A stretch of DNA of 64,000 bases from Stenotrophomonas maltophilia (GCF_039555535.1 NZ_CP154630.1:1067001-1131000); one strand, 5' to 3'. Shown: positions 38,558 to 47,314, numbered from the stretch's first letter. Notes: generated by a model from the sequence alone, not told the origin. Numbers and translations: made by a program.

Positions 38558-38638
38558 CTGGTGCATGGGGTGCAGCGGGCGCAGGTGGTGCACGACGTGC
38601 ACGTGGTGCATCCCGTGCAGTACCTGCACCGCGTGCAG
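38558..38638. repeat. Nine tandem 9-bp repeats (NNS-GTGCA-N type)
   Basis: Nine contiguous 9-bp units with the core GTGCA in phase: units at 38558, 38567, 38576, 38585, 38594, 38603, 38612, 38621 and 38630. Seven keep GTGCA exactly; one reads GCGCA and one CTGCA. It lies next to four 17-bp palindromes and downstream of the initiator-like gene, a layout like a phage or plasmid replication origin. Confidence 0.8.
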
Positions 38639-38689
38639 CAGGGGCGGGGTGTGCGCAAAACCACACACCCCCTGGTAGTAGTTATCTGT

Positions 38690-38825
38690 GCACTCACCCT
38701 GAGTACGGTTTTGCCCCGAAATCTGGCTTGACCGTACTCGCCCTGAGTACGCTTTCGTTAGGAACCCGTTACGTTTAGGCATGACCGTACTCGCCTTGAG
38801 TACGGGGTGTACTCACCTTGAGTAC
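38690..38825. repeat. Four 17-bp palindromic iterons
   Basis: GTACTC-RCCYT-GAGTAC at 38690-38706 (one mismatch), 38734-38750, 38787-38803 and 38809-38825. Copies 2 and 3 share an extended TGACC on the left. Copies 3 and 4 lie inside the 3' end of the initiator-like gene, copies 1 and 2 just beyond its stop. Likely binding sites for that protein. Confidence 0.8.
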
Positions 38826-39284
38826 CGTGTTTTTTTGGCGTTCGTCGGCGTATGGCCTCCAGCGCATGTAGGTCTTCTTGGCATCGGCGTCGCCGCCGTC
38901 GGTGCCAACATTCGTTAACAGGAACGAGCGCGCGCGCCCGGTGCCTGTCTTCTGATCGAAGCTCCCGGCCTTGGCCTCCTCGATCCAGCCGCGCTCCTCA
39001 AGTGCAGCAAACGCCGCTTGCACCTTCGCCTGGCCTACGTTGCCCAAGCGCCGGCGCGCCTCCCGGACACTGAGGAAGACCTCATTGCCGGTGGATGGTC
39101 GATACAGCGCGCGTAGCTCGACCAGGAGCGCGCGTGCATCCGGGTTCAAGGTTCGATAGGCGGGACAGTCAAGCTCCCAGGCATAGAGCCGGACGTGCGG
39201 AGAGATGGGGACGTAGACACTGCTGCTACGTCCCGTGGCCCGTGCCCGCCGCCTTGCCTGCTTGCGGGCTTCGCGCTCTGTCAT
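38775..39284 (-). CDS. Winged-helix replication-initiator-like protein
   Basis: A 169-residue basic protein from MTEREARKQARRRARATGRS. The middle (LNPDARALLVELRALYRP ... FLSVREARRRLGNVGQAKVQ) has the look of a winged-helix DNA-binding domain like those of phage/plasmid replication proteins, with ALEERGWIEE as wing. Its last residues are encoded by iteron DNA, as in phages whose origin lies in the initiator gene. The start overlaps the preceding gene stop (ATGA). The replication role is inferred from fold impression and iterons; a regulator is the alternative. Confidence 0.6.
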   Translation of the reverse strand: MTEREARKQARRRARATGRSSSVYVPISPHVRLYAWELDCPAYRTLNPDARALLVELRALYRPSTGNEVFLSVREARRRLGNVGQAKVQAAFAALEERGWIEEAKAGSFDQKTGTGRARSFLLTNVGTDGGDADAKKTYMRWRPYADERQKNTVLKVSTPRTQGEYGHA

Positions 39285-39547
39285 CTCAGGTGTGCCCCTG
39301 CCAGCAGCTGGCCGACAGAGCGGCTCCACTCGACCCCAGCGCGCGCGGCCCGCGTCATGATCCATTCGCGCACGCGGGCATCAGACGGGTTGCCTCTATG
39401 CTGCAGGGCGCAGTCACCGCACAGCACGTAGGGGAGGGAGGCCCAGCCGAACTCCCGCTCCACACGATGGAACGTGCCGAACACCGGTAGCAGCGGCTTG
39501 CCGCAGCAGTCGCAGGCGATGGGCTCAACCGCAGGACGGCGGCTCAT
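39281..39547 (-). CDS. Small zinc-ribbon-like protein, unknown function
   Basis: 88 residues with two Cys pairs, CDCCGKPLLPVFGTFH and LCGDCALQHRGNPSD, suggesting a zinc ribbon. Overlaps both neighbours by 4 nt (ATGA) within a chain of small genes, which strongly supports its being real. I do not recognise a named family. Confidence 0.65.
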   Translation of the reverse strand: MSRRPAVEPIACDCCGKPLLPVFGTFHRVEREFGWASLPYVLCGDCALQHRGNPSDARVREWIMTRAARAGVEWSRSVGQLLAGAHLR

Positions 39548-39696
39548 GGCGCGCGCTCCTGTCGGCGGGGTGGGGCGCGATCGATGGCAGCTGCCAGGCG
39601 CTCGGCGAGTGCCTGTAGGCGAGCCTCAGACAGTGCGGAAAGCGGTGGAGTCCGCACGATGCGGTGTGCAGGGAAAGGAATGATGACGGCGTTCAC
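39544..39696 (-). CDS. 50-residue protein in the overlapping small-gene chain
   Basis: Starts at GTG 39696, reads MNAVIIPFPAHRIVRTPPLS and continues into an amphipathic helix (LQALAERLAAAID). The start overlaps the upstream gene stop as GTGA and its stop overlaps the downstream start as ATGA, so it fits exactly between two genes. Function unknown; DNA-binding helper or excision accessory are guesses. Confidence 0.65.
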   Translation of the reverse strand: MNAVIIPFPAHRIVRTPPLSALSEARLQALAERLAAAIDRAPPRRQERAP

Positions 39697-40055
39697 CCGA
39701 CCCTCCGCAGCGTGTTGGCGTAGGTGACAAGGCCCAGCACCCTCAGCGCAGCGCGCGGGATCAAGGTTCCCTTGTAGATGCCCGACAGCACGTAGACGTA
39801 CATGCCATCGCTGCCCCGGCTCTGGACGTAGCGGAGATGCTGCTTACCGTTGATTTCCACGGCATACATCGCGTCGTAGCGGAAGTCTGTCACTTTCAGG
39901 TCGATCACCAGCACGTCGCCGGGGACATACGTTGGCGCGTGCTCGCGGTCAGTCACGGCGACGGTGGCCCAGCGCGCGGTGTCAGAAAAGTCTGAATGCG
40001 CGTCACGGGTTTGCCCGATTGCGGGCAGGGATGGTTGGTGTACGATGGGCGTCAT
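39693..40055 (-). CDS. S24/LexA-like domain protein without the catalytic dyad
   Basis: 120 residues from MTPIVHQPSLPAIG after an AAGGAACGAG site. The segment APTYVPGDVLVIDLKVTDFR, then YAVEINGKQHLRYVQSR and IPRAALRVLGLVTY, follows the outline of the LexA/CI C-terminal S24 fold. The catalytic Ser before the Pro-Thr and the partner Lys are not seen, and there is no N-terminal HTH. It may be a non-cleavable dimerisation domain or regulator. First gene of the four-gene chain. Confidence 0.55.
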   Translation of the reverse strand: MTPIVHQPSLPAIGQTRDAHSDFSDTARWATVAVTDREHAPTYVPGDVLVIDLKVTDFRYDAMYAVEINGKQHLRYVQSRGSDGMYVYVLSGIYKGTLIPRAALRVLGLVTYANTLRRVG

Positions 40056-40155
40056 GGTCTCGTTCCTTGCAAGGGTTCGAAGGCTTCTGCGGCTCAGCTG
40101 GGTGCGAACCAGCTGGGCCGTTTCTCTTTCTGGGCATCTGGTCATGGCTTGCCTC

Positions 40156-40350
40156 TTAGGCGGCGGCTTCTTTCTCGCGGGCTTCGATGTACTCGCGCAG
40201 CGCGCGGGCTGAGACCATGCGACGCTTCCCGACTTTGAAGGTGCTGAGCTGGCCAGCGGCCATCGCTCGATAGAGGGCGTTTCGGTTGAGGCCGGTTACG
40301 GCGCATGCCTCTTCAGTGGTGTAACTGAGGCGTTCGGCTTGGGGCTTCAT
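40156..40350 (-). CDS. AlpA/excisionase-type HTH protein
   Basis: A 64-residue MerR-like winged helix protein (HTH_17 type): LSYTTEEACAVTGLNRNALY then AAGQLSTFKVGKRRMVSARA. Proteins of this kind act as excisionases or as activators of the integrase gene in satellites and P4-like elements. Start ATG 40350 has GGAG 8 nt upstream. It is divergent from the ribbon-helix-helix gene across a palindromic operator. Confidence 0.8.
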   Translation of the reverse strand: MKPQAERLSYTTEEACAVTGLNRNALYRAMAAGQLSTFKVGKRRMVSARALREYIEAREKEAAA

Positions 40351-40367
40351 TTCATCTCCAGGTTGTG

Positions 40368-40392
40368 CAGGTTTCGCACACTGCGAAACCTG
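40368..40392. promoter_or_regulatory. Operator-like palindrome between alpA-like and RHH genes
   Basis: A perfect inverted repeat with arms CAGGTTTCGCA/TGCGAAACCTG and a 3-nt spacer. A related site lies at 40427-40449 (CAGGTT/AACCTG followed by TGCGAAACT). Their place in the 106-nt divergent gap suggests repressor binding, probably by the RHH protein, controlling lysogeny-like switching. Confidence 0.7.
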
Positions 40393-40456
40393 TGGAGACG
40401 CTATCACGCACAATTGCCCGTTGCAACAGGTTTTTCAACCTGCGAAACTCGGCGTC

Positions 40457-41005
40457 ATGGCAACCAAGAATGCATCCGTGAAGAAGCGGCCGGGCCGCCC
40501 CCGCAAGGCGCCCGAGGAGAAGCTCGAGCAATTCAGTATCCGGCTCCCGCCCAAGCTGAAGTTGGGTCTGGAGTTGCTTGCCCGAGCTCAGCACCGCTCC
40601 CTGAGTCAGGCGGTCGAGTGGGCGCTCAATGCCGGCCTCTCCAAGTACCAGCTCAACAACAACAGCTACTACGCATCGCTGTCATCGTTGCTCGATGACG
40701 TGTGGGACTTCACGCCGGCCAAGGGCGCTCTCACCATGTTGCTACATGCCCCGGAGCTGATGACCTATCAGGATCGCATCGCGGCAGAGCTGGTTGAATA
40801 CAGCGTGGAGATGCAGGCGCTGGAGCAGGGCAAAGACTGCGAGATCACCCACGAGGAGCTGTTTGAGATGGTCGAGAAGCACTGGCCCACAATCCTGCAA
40901 ATGGCTGAGTACGTCATCAGCAATGGGGAATCGCCGCGCGGCATGTCCCTTCTTGCGCAAGACCGTAGAGGGTGGCCGGGCTTTGGAGTGACTGCCAATC
41001 CCTGA
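40457..41005 (+). CDS. Ribbon-helix-helix DNA-binding protein (repressor candidate)
   Basis: 182 residues from MATKNASVKKRPGRPRKAPE. A basic GRPRK hook-like stretch precedes an Arc/MetJ-type RHH motif, FSIRLPPKLKLGLELLARAQ then SLSQAVEWALNAGL. The C-terminal 110 residues are helical and unrecognised, perhaps an effector or dimerisation domain. It is the only plus-strand gene in the right half of the element and faces the AlpA-like gene across the palindrome, the place of a master repressor. Confidence 0.7.
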   Translation: MATKNASVKKRPGRPRKAPEEKLEQFSIRLPPKLKLGLELLARAQHRSLSQAVEWALNAGLSKYQLNNNSYYASLSSLLDDVWDFTPAKGALTMLLHAPELMTYQDRIAAELVEYSVEMQALEQGKDCEITHEELFEMVEKHWPTILQMAEYVISNGESPRGMSLLAQDRRGWPGFGVTANP

Positions 41006-41035
41006 TTTCATGGCAAACCTCAAAATTGAGTTTCG

Positions 41036-42214
41036 CTACAGGAACTGCACCTGTGCCAGCTTGTCGCGTGCTGCGCCCTGCACCAGGTGGCCGTAGTGCT
41101 TCTCGATCATCGCCAGCGACGTGCCGGCCAGCTTTGCCACGGTCAGCAGGTCCATGCCGCCCACGATGGCGTCGGTGATCCAGCAATGGCGCAGCGTGTA
41201 GAGCGTCACGCCGGCAGGCAGTCCAGCGCGCGCTGAGGCATCCCGAACAAGCTCGCTCCACTCGCTGGGCGTCCACACCTTCTTTCCGTCCGGGGTGAAC
41301 AAGTGCGCCTTGGGCAGCTTCCCCTTGGCCAGCCGGTCGAACAGCGCGGTGGCACCGGGCGAAAGCGGTATCTTGCGGTCGTGGTCCTTGCTGCGGAACC
41401 TCACGCTGGCGGTGCGGCCATCGTAGTCCGAGCGCAGGCACAGCGACGGGTCGCCCGGCCTGCAGCCCGTCAGAGCCACACACTCGATCAGGTCGCGTAC
41501 CGGCCCCTCAGCGGCCTCCAGCAGCGCGCGCCGCTGCTCCCGCTCCAGGTACAGCCCCCGGCGCTGTCCGGCGTCCTTGAGTGGCTTCACCGCGTTCCAC
41601 TCAAACGCGAGATCAGGAGATACCTTGCGGCGGGCCACGGCGTGGTTCAGGGCGGCCACCAGCGTCGTGCGGATGCGGTTGATGCTGGAGCGTGCCAGGG
41701 GCTTCGCCACCGGTGGCCGGCCGCGCTTCACTGGCAGCGGCGGGAGGTCGCCCTTCTCCACGCGATCGCGCCAGGCTTCGATGTGATCCTGGTGGAGATC
41801 CTTGAGGCGCACCTTTCCCAGCTTGTCGCCGTAGAGGCAGCGTTCAAACCGGCGCTTGGCGTCATCCGATGCGGTCTTGCGCCCATCCTTCTCCAGCGCG
41901 GTCACGTAGTCGCGGCAGGCATCGGCCACGGTGAGTTCGCTCTTGGGAGCGATGACCGCCAGCGGTGCGCCGTGCTGGTCTGTCTCGGCGAGCACAGCGC
42001 GCGCGCGGGTGCGGGCGGCCTCCACAGTAACGGCAGGCCACTTTCCCAGCGCGCGGGTGCTGGTCCGGCTCCATTGGACGTTCCAGCTCTTCACCCCAGA
42101 TGGCTGCACCCGGACGTGCAGCTGCGGAACCACGGTGTCCCACAGGCGGTAGGGCGCAGCCTCGGGCTTGGCCGATTCAACGACGCTGGGATTGAGGCGC
42201 TTGGATTGCTTCAT
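41036..42214 (-). CDS. int: Tyrosine recombinase (integrase)
   Basis: A 392-residue phage integrase. N-terminal arm-binding region, a SAM-like core-binding domain (about 95-215) and the catalytic domain with Arg252 (TGCRPGD), the LYTLRHCWITDAI block containing Arg342, and the nucleophile Tyr374 (MIEKHYGHL). The usual His before LRH is Tyr, a common variant. Start MKQSKRLNPSVVES (42214) is chosen; the longer start adds 9 residues. The gene lies 120 nt from attR, as expected for an element that integrated in the tRNA. Confidence 0.93.
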   Translation of the reverse strand: MKQSKRLNPSVVESAKPEAAPYRLWDTVVPQLHVRVQPSGVKSWNVQWSRTSTRALGKWPAVTVEAARTRARAVLAETDQHGAPLAVIAPKSELTVADACRDYVTALEKDGRKTASDDAKRRFERCLYGDKLGKVRLKDLHQDHIEAWRDRVEKGDLPPLPVKRGRPPVAKPLARSSINRIRTTLVAALNHAVARRKVSPDLAFEWNAVKPLKDAGQRRGLYLEREQRRALLEAAEGPVRDLIECVALTGCRPGDPSLCLRSDYDGRTASVRFRSKDHDRKIPLSPGATALFDRLAKGKLPKAHLFTPDGKKVWTPSEWSELVRDASARAGLPAGVTLYTLRHCWITDAIVGGMDLLTVAKLAGTSLAMIEKHYGHLVQGAARDKLAQVQFL

Positions 42215-42219
42215 GGGCT

Positions 42220-42240
42220 CGTAACTGCACGGTAACAGCA
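42220..42240 (+). repeat. Right arm-type repeat (partner at 32532-32552)
   Basis: One mismatch with the left copy. It sits between the integrase start and attR. Confidence 0.55.
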
Positions 42241-42334
42241 AAACTCAGTGTGCGGCCAAATCCAGCGGGACGCAATGACACAGTAAAACAAGGGCTTCCA
42301 GACGGATGCTTTGCGCTGTAAGGGCCTTTGCCAT

Positions 42335-42381
42335 CCTTCACACGGCAAGGGTCACAGGTTCGATCCCTGTACCGCCCACCA
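42335..42381 (+). repeat. Right attachment site (attR)
   Basis: 47-bp exact copy of the tRNA-Val 3' part, left behind without the 5' half of a tRNA; it marks the right end of the element. Confidence 0.92.
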
Positions 42382-42403
42382 TTTAGAGTCAGTGTGTTAC
42401 AAC

Positions 42404-42427
42404 AAAGCCGGCGAAAGCCGGTTTTTT
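42404..42427 (+). terminator. Original chromosomal tRNA-Val terminator
   Basis: AAAGCCGGC-GAAA-GCCGGTTTT with a T-rich tail, 22 nt past attR. Before integration this would have followed tRNA-Val directly. Confidence 0.8.
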
Positions 42428-42504
42428 GTTTTTTTGCGCTCCTCCTGCAAAAGCGCAAATCGCGCTTGTTCGCGCTCCCCCCATCTACGCCAGAGTTGCA
42501 CGCG

Positions 42505-42984
42505 ATGGTTGACGAGACTGGTATTTCATCCACGAGCGATTGGGCAGTTCAGATTGGGCGATTCTCGATGGGACTCGGAGGTATCGAATGGGCCGCCGAT
42601 ATGTTGCTGGTGTTATCAGAGGGTGTCTCCAAGAGTAACGACTTCTATGATCGCCTCGTCGCTTTGAAGGCGTCGGCAAGCAATCTCAAGGCAGACTTAC
42701 AGATTGAGGTTTCGGGACTGGTCGATGAGGCCCAAGCGCTGCGGATGATGCGCAACACGGTGCTGCACTCTACTGTTGCGGTTAGCTTTTACGTCGAAGC
42801 GGCCGCTTCTGCGGGTGGCTGCCCGGACCTGGATGCGGGCCGAGTTATGACTATGACGCACCTCAACGACAGACGAGGTCGACAAACCGATATCGACCTT
42901 GCTGCAATGACCGCCTTGGCCGCCCTGGCGGAAGAACTAAGCGGGCGGTTCTGGGCGGCACTATTCAAGCAGGATGCCCCGTAG
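42505..42984 (+). CDS. Unknown helical protein with a HEPN-like R-x4-H motif
   Basis: 159 residues starting MVDETGISSTSDWAVQIGRF. Mostly helical, with MMRNTVLHST matching the R-x4-H active-site pattern of HEPN ribonucleases, preceded by an acidic helix. No family is recognised with certainty. It is next to attR and convergent with the RT-side genes, overlapping the 49-residue gene by 24 nt. The next genes suggest a defence island. Confidence 0.5.
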   Translation: MVDETGISSTSDWAVQIGRFSMGLGGIEWAADMLLVLSEGVSKSNDFYDRLVALKASASNLKADLQIEVSGLVDEAQALRMMRNTVLHSTVAVSFYVEAAASAGGCPDLDAGRVMTMTHLNDRRGRQTDIDLAAMTALAALAEELSGRFWAALFKQDAP

Positions 42985-43110
42985 GACAAAGGAGCGCACG
43001 GAGCACTTCTTGGCAATGTCGTTCAGGGCACGTGCTGAGACGTCTTCGCCCGACATATCGACCAGCTCAGTGATCGCGGATCGAAGGTGCTTGGAGCGAT
43101 TAGCATTCAT
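42961..43110 (-). CDS. 49-residue protein coupled to the upstream gene
   Basis: Starts MNANRSKHLRSAITELVDMS; its ATG overlaps the stop of the 203-residue gene (ATGA), supporting translation. Charged and helical, without recognised motif. It could be an antitoxin or accessory partner by size and position (inference). Confidence 0.5.
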   Translation of the reverse strand: MNANRSKHLRSAITELVDMSGEDVSARALNDIAKKCSVRSFVLRGILLE

Positions 43111-43718
43111 GGTGTGATCATGGCGTATGGCCAGAAGCGTGGTGCCAGCTTCTCGAATGACTCGGTTATCGACCACTCCACGGATCGGTGAGTTGCTTGA
43201 ACAACGCCATCGTGGCCGCGCACCAGATGTTCTCCAGAACCGACGTAGAACCTCTGCCCTCTAGCCATTACCGGGTACATCAGAGAGGCAAAGAGCAACG
43301 CAACATTGTCAGCGCTTCGCGGATCCGCGGCAGCGGCATGGGCTCCGAACTTATCCCGCCATTCCTTTATTTCTGGGCAAATAGAAAGTACATACTGTCG
43401 ACCTGCGTCCTTGATGCTGTTCCTTTCTGCTGCAAGGGTGTTCAACTCACTGGGGTTTGTGCGCAGTCGATCAGCCAAACGCACTAATTGCAGGTAGGCG
43501 ATCAGACTGGTCGCGTACCAACTGAAGGCGCCATACACAAACGGATATGGGCACGGGTTCCCCAACCAGCGATCGGAGGGGGTCAGATCGTTCAACTCGG
43601 AGTGACGCACTCGACGAACTAGCTCCAAGAGTGAGTCTTGGCGCGCAACCATTCCGAGGGTCAGCATGTCGTCCGAGGGATGGGTGACCCCTGACTTGTG
43701 GTCAAAGATGAAGTTCAC
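43107..43718 (-). CDS. Unknown 203-residue protein with HEPN-like motif
   Basis: GTG start at 43718 with AGGAG 6 nt upstream. Helical protein; EIKEWRDKFGAHAAAADPRS contains an R-x5-H arrangement as in HEPN/AbiU2-type proteins. It lies 141 nt downstream of the reverse transcriptase on the same strand and may be part of the same system. GC content is visibly lower than in the chromosomal genes. Confidence 0.55.
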   Translation of the reverse strand: MNFIFDHKSGVTHPSDDMLTLGMVARQDSLLELVRRVRHSELNDLTPSDRWLGNPCPYPFVYGAFSWYATSLIAYLQLVRLADRLRTNPSELNTLAAERNSIKDAGRQYVLSICPEIKEWRDKFGAHAAAADPRSADNVALLFASLMYPVMARGQRFYVGSGEHLVRGHDGVVQATHRSVEWSITESFEKLAPRFWPYAMITP

Positions 43719-43859
43719 ACTGTAGCTCCTAGCGCATCTGGCGCGGAAATCCGTGTTAAGTCTGGCGCTACTGATTTTCCGGCAATGACTGATCGCGAGC
43801 CAAACAAAAAGGGCTGCGCTCGATGTTACAGGCTGTGGATCAGTTGCGGTGGGTATACG

Positions 43860-45617
<1,758 letters not shown>

Positions 45618-45730
45618 GATAATCCCTCAGTTTCGCGAATTACATTCTATGGAAGTATTCCCGTATAGCGAAGGCAAAGCTGGTGTTCTAGATTTGGATG
45701 TTGAGGCAGCACATTGTTGGATACTGATCG

Positions 45731-46291
45731 CTACCGATCCTTCAGCAGTTCCTGCGCGATCATCGCCGTTGCATCCAACAGGTCGAGGCCGCTGCCGGCC
45801 TGCACCACCACCGCCAGCAGGCTACGACCCACCTTGGCATTGCCGCTGGTCAGTTCCATCTCGCCTTCAAAGCACAGATCGGCCAACCATTCGTGGGCCT
45901 GTTGCAGCCCGCGCTTGCGGGCGCGGCGGAACTCCGCGAGCAGCTTCGCCTGGCCGGCCTCCTGCTCATCATCGGCAAGCAGGCCGATGGCACCGCCGTG
46001 CGCCGCGCGCCAGATGGCCGGTAGCGGGCGACCGTTAGCGTCCACCACGTCCGCCGAGAACTGCGCGCAGTACATTTCGTAGCGCTTACCTGCTGTGCTG
46101 CAGGGCACGATGCCGGCCTCGGCCAGCAGGCGTTCGGCTTCATCCAGTTTGCTGAACTTCAAGCGCAACAGTGCAGGGCGGCTCAGTTGTTGTGCCAGCG
46201 CGTGCTGGTTGGCGGCGAACCATACGTTCCAGCCTACGCTTGCGCGGCCTTCCAGAGCGGCCTTGAAGTACTCCAGGTGTTCGGCGTCCAT
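45731..46291 (-). CDS. Conserved-looking hypothetical protein, 186 residues
   Basis: Starts MDAEHLEYFKAALEGRASVG. A helical soluble protein without Cys pairs or membrane segments; GC content and codon use return to the chromosomal pattern, so it is probably the first core gene right of the defence island. No family recognised. It is followed on the same strand orientation by an upstream gene (46344-46751) 52 nt away. Confidence 0.6.
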   Translation of the reverse strand: MDAEHLEYFKAALEGRASVGWNVWFAANQHALAQQLSRPALLRLKFSKLDEAERLLAEAGIVPCSTAGKRYEMYCAQFSADVVDANGRPLPAIWRAAHGGAIGLLADDEQEAGQAKLLAEFRRARKRGLQQAHEWLADLCFEGEMELTSGNAKVGRSLLAVVVQAGSGLDLLDATAMIAQELLKDR

Positions 46292-46343
46292 TGCGTTCCC
46301 CTGCGTTCCCTCCGCGATTGTAGCGGGAGCGCATCCGGGCCGG

Positions 46344-46751
46344 TCAGGTGTGGCCCTCGGCGAGACAGTGATGCGCCTCGCGCACCAGTTGCCGTGCGGC
46401 CACGATCAGTCCGTCGGTATGGAAGGCGCCCAGCTGTTCTTCCGGGCCGGCCTCGGCACGCGCTCGGTCGGCGGCCTGCAGCAGATCGAGCACTGCGCTG
46501 AGCCCGGACATCGAGCGGCGCAGCGAGGCGTGATTGCTGGCGCCGAGGGTGAGGCTGCGGCACGGTTGCCCGTCATCGCCGTCGGCGCAGCTGATGGCGT
46601 TGAGGCACGCGAAGAAGGCAGGCGACTGCATGGGCAGGTTCTGTTCCTGCAGGGCGCATTCGATCTCGTGCGCAAGGTCTTCAGGCACGTCGGTGGCGAT
46701 GTTGCCGATCAGGGCGTGCAGGCGGGGATGGATGGCGGTGCGGTTGGTCAT
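46344..46751 (-). CDS. Hypothetical protein, 135 residues
   Basis: Starts at MTNRTAIHPRLHALIGNIAT (46751), chosen over an extension that lacks protein character. Contains CLNAISCADGDDGQPCRSL and a helical C-terminus (SGLSAVLDLLQAADRAR). Function not recognised. Probably co-transcribed with the following 186-residue gene. Confidence 0.55.
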   Translation of the reverse strand: MTNRTAIHPRLHALIGNIATDVPEDLAHEIECALQEQNLPMQSPAFFACLNAISCADGDDGQPCRSLTLGASNHASLRRSMSGLSAVLDLLQAADRARAEAGPEEQLGAFHTDGLIVAARQLVREAHHCLAEGHT

Positions 46752-46826
46752 GGCGAAACCCTCACTGGCGTAGGTCCACCTTCCGGAGCGAAGGTGGCGG
46801 ACGGTGCGGGTTGGCGTACCAAGGCA

Positions 46827-46948
46827 AACAAGCTTCAAGGGAGAAGAACGCCTGGCGGATCTGGTGATCCCCACACACCGTCCGCCATTGAGGACAGTCG
46901 GTGCATTCTCTCAGCTGCGATTGTTTTCGCAGGCCTTGAAGCTTGTTC
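46827..46948. repeat. 14-bp perfect inverted repeat, arms 94 bp apart
   Basis: AACAAGCTTCAAGG at 46827-46840 and its exact complement at 46935-46948. Arms are AT-richer than the surroundings. Could be a structured RNA, paired operator or remnant of a small mobile element. Confidence 0.7.
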
Positions 46949-47027
46949 GTTTATTCGAGACGCCAATCCCGGCCCAGGCAATCTGCCTCGGCGCGGCGAT
47001 CATCACGCCGGGCAATCACATCGGTCT

Positions 47028-47051
47028 GTAGGGAAAGTTCTCAACTTTCCC
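47028..47051. repeat. SMAG element
   Basis: GTAG overlapping a perfect 9-bp stem (GGGAAAGTT/AACTTTCCC, loop CTC). Confidence 0.75.
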
Positions 47052-47314
47052 TAAGCAGGCCAGACGTTTTCCGTTGTGTGCCGTGCAACACCTGCGAGTA
47101 GTGCGGCACGTCACTGATGGCGCAGATCGCCGCCCCTGCCGACCGTGCGCATGACGCCTGCGGAGCCGCGCCGCCATGCCAATCACGTCACCTCGCGCGG
47201 GAGAGGAGGCATGTCACGAATGAAGGCAGAGGGTTCCATGCCTGCGCTGTTCCGCCGCCCCGGGCAGGCGTAGTCTCAGCCTGTCACCGTACCCATCCAC
47301 GCTGGAGTGCCACC

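Larger units (their letters stand above)
32429..42381. mobile_element. Integrated phage-like element in tRNA-Val (about 9.95 kb)
   Basis: Bounded by 47-bp identical direct repeats (32429-32475 inside the tRNA and 42335-42381). It carries a tyrosine integrase next to the right end, an AlpA-like protein, a divergent ribbon-helix-helix protein, a chain of four overlapping small genes ending in a winged-helix initiator-like protein, iteron-like repeats, one HK97-type capsid gene, one lambda-type tape-measure gene and an unknown small gene. There is no terminase, portal, protease, connector, tube or lysis gene. This fits a deleted prophage or a phage satellite. Confidence 0.85.
46752..47314. other. 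563-bp intergenic region with inverted repeats
   Basis: No convincing gene. It holds a perfect 14-bp inverted repeat (46827-46840 with 46935-46948) and a SMAG element (47028-47051). A short plus-strand frame at 46804-47031 ends just before the SMAG but has no RBS or family signal. Divergent promoters for the hypothetical gene and the tautomerase should lie here. Confidence 0.5.

Noticed and set aside
38558..38638. CRISPR-like array in the 9-bp tandem repeat
   Set aside because: Repeats are contiguous 9-mers without spacers and no cas genes are nearby.
46804..47031. 75-residue plus-strand frame in the 46.8-kb gap
   Set aside because: No RBS or recognisable family, and it runs across the inverted repeat; left as unsupported.
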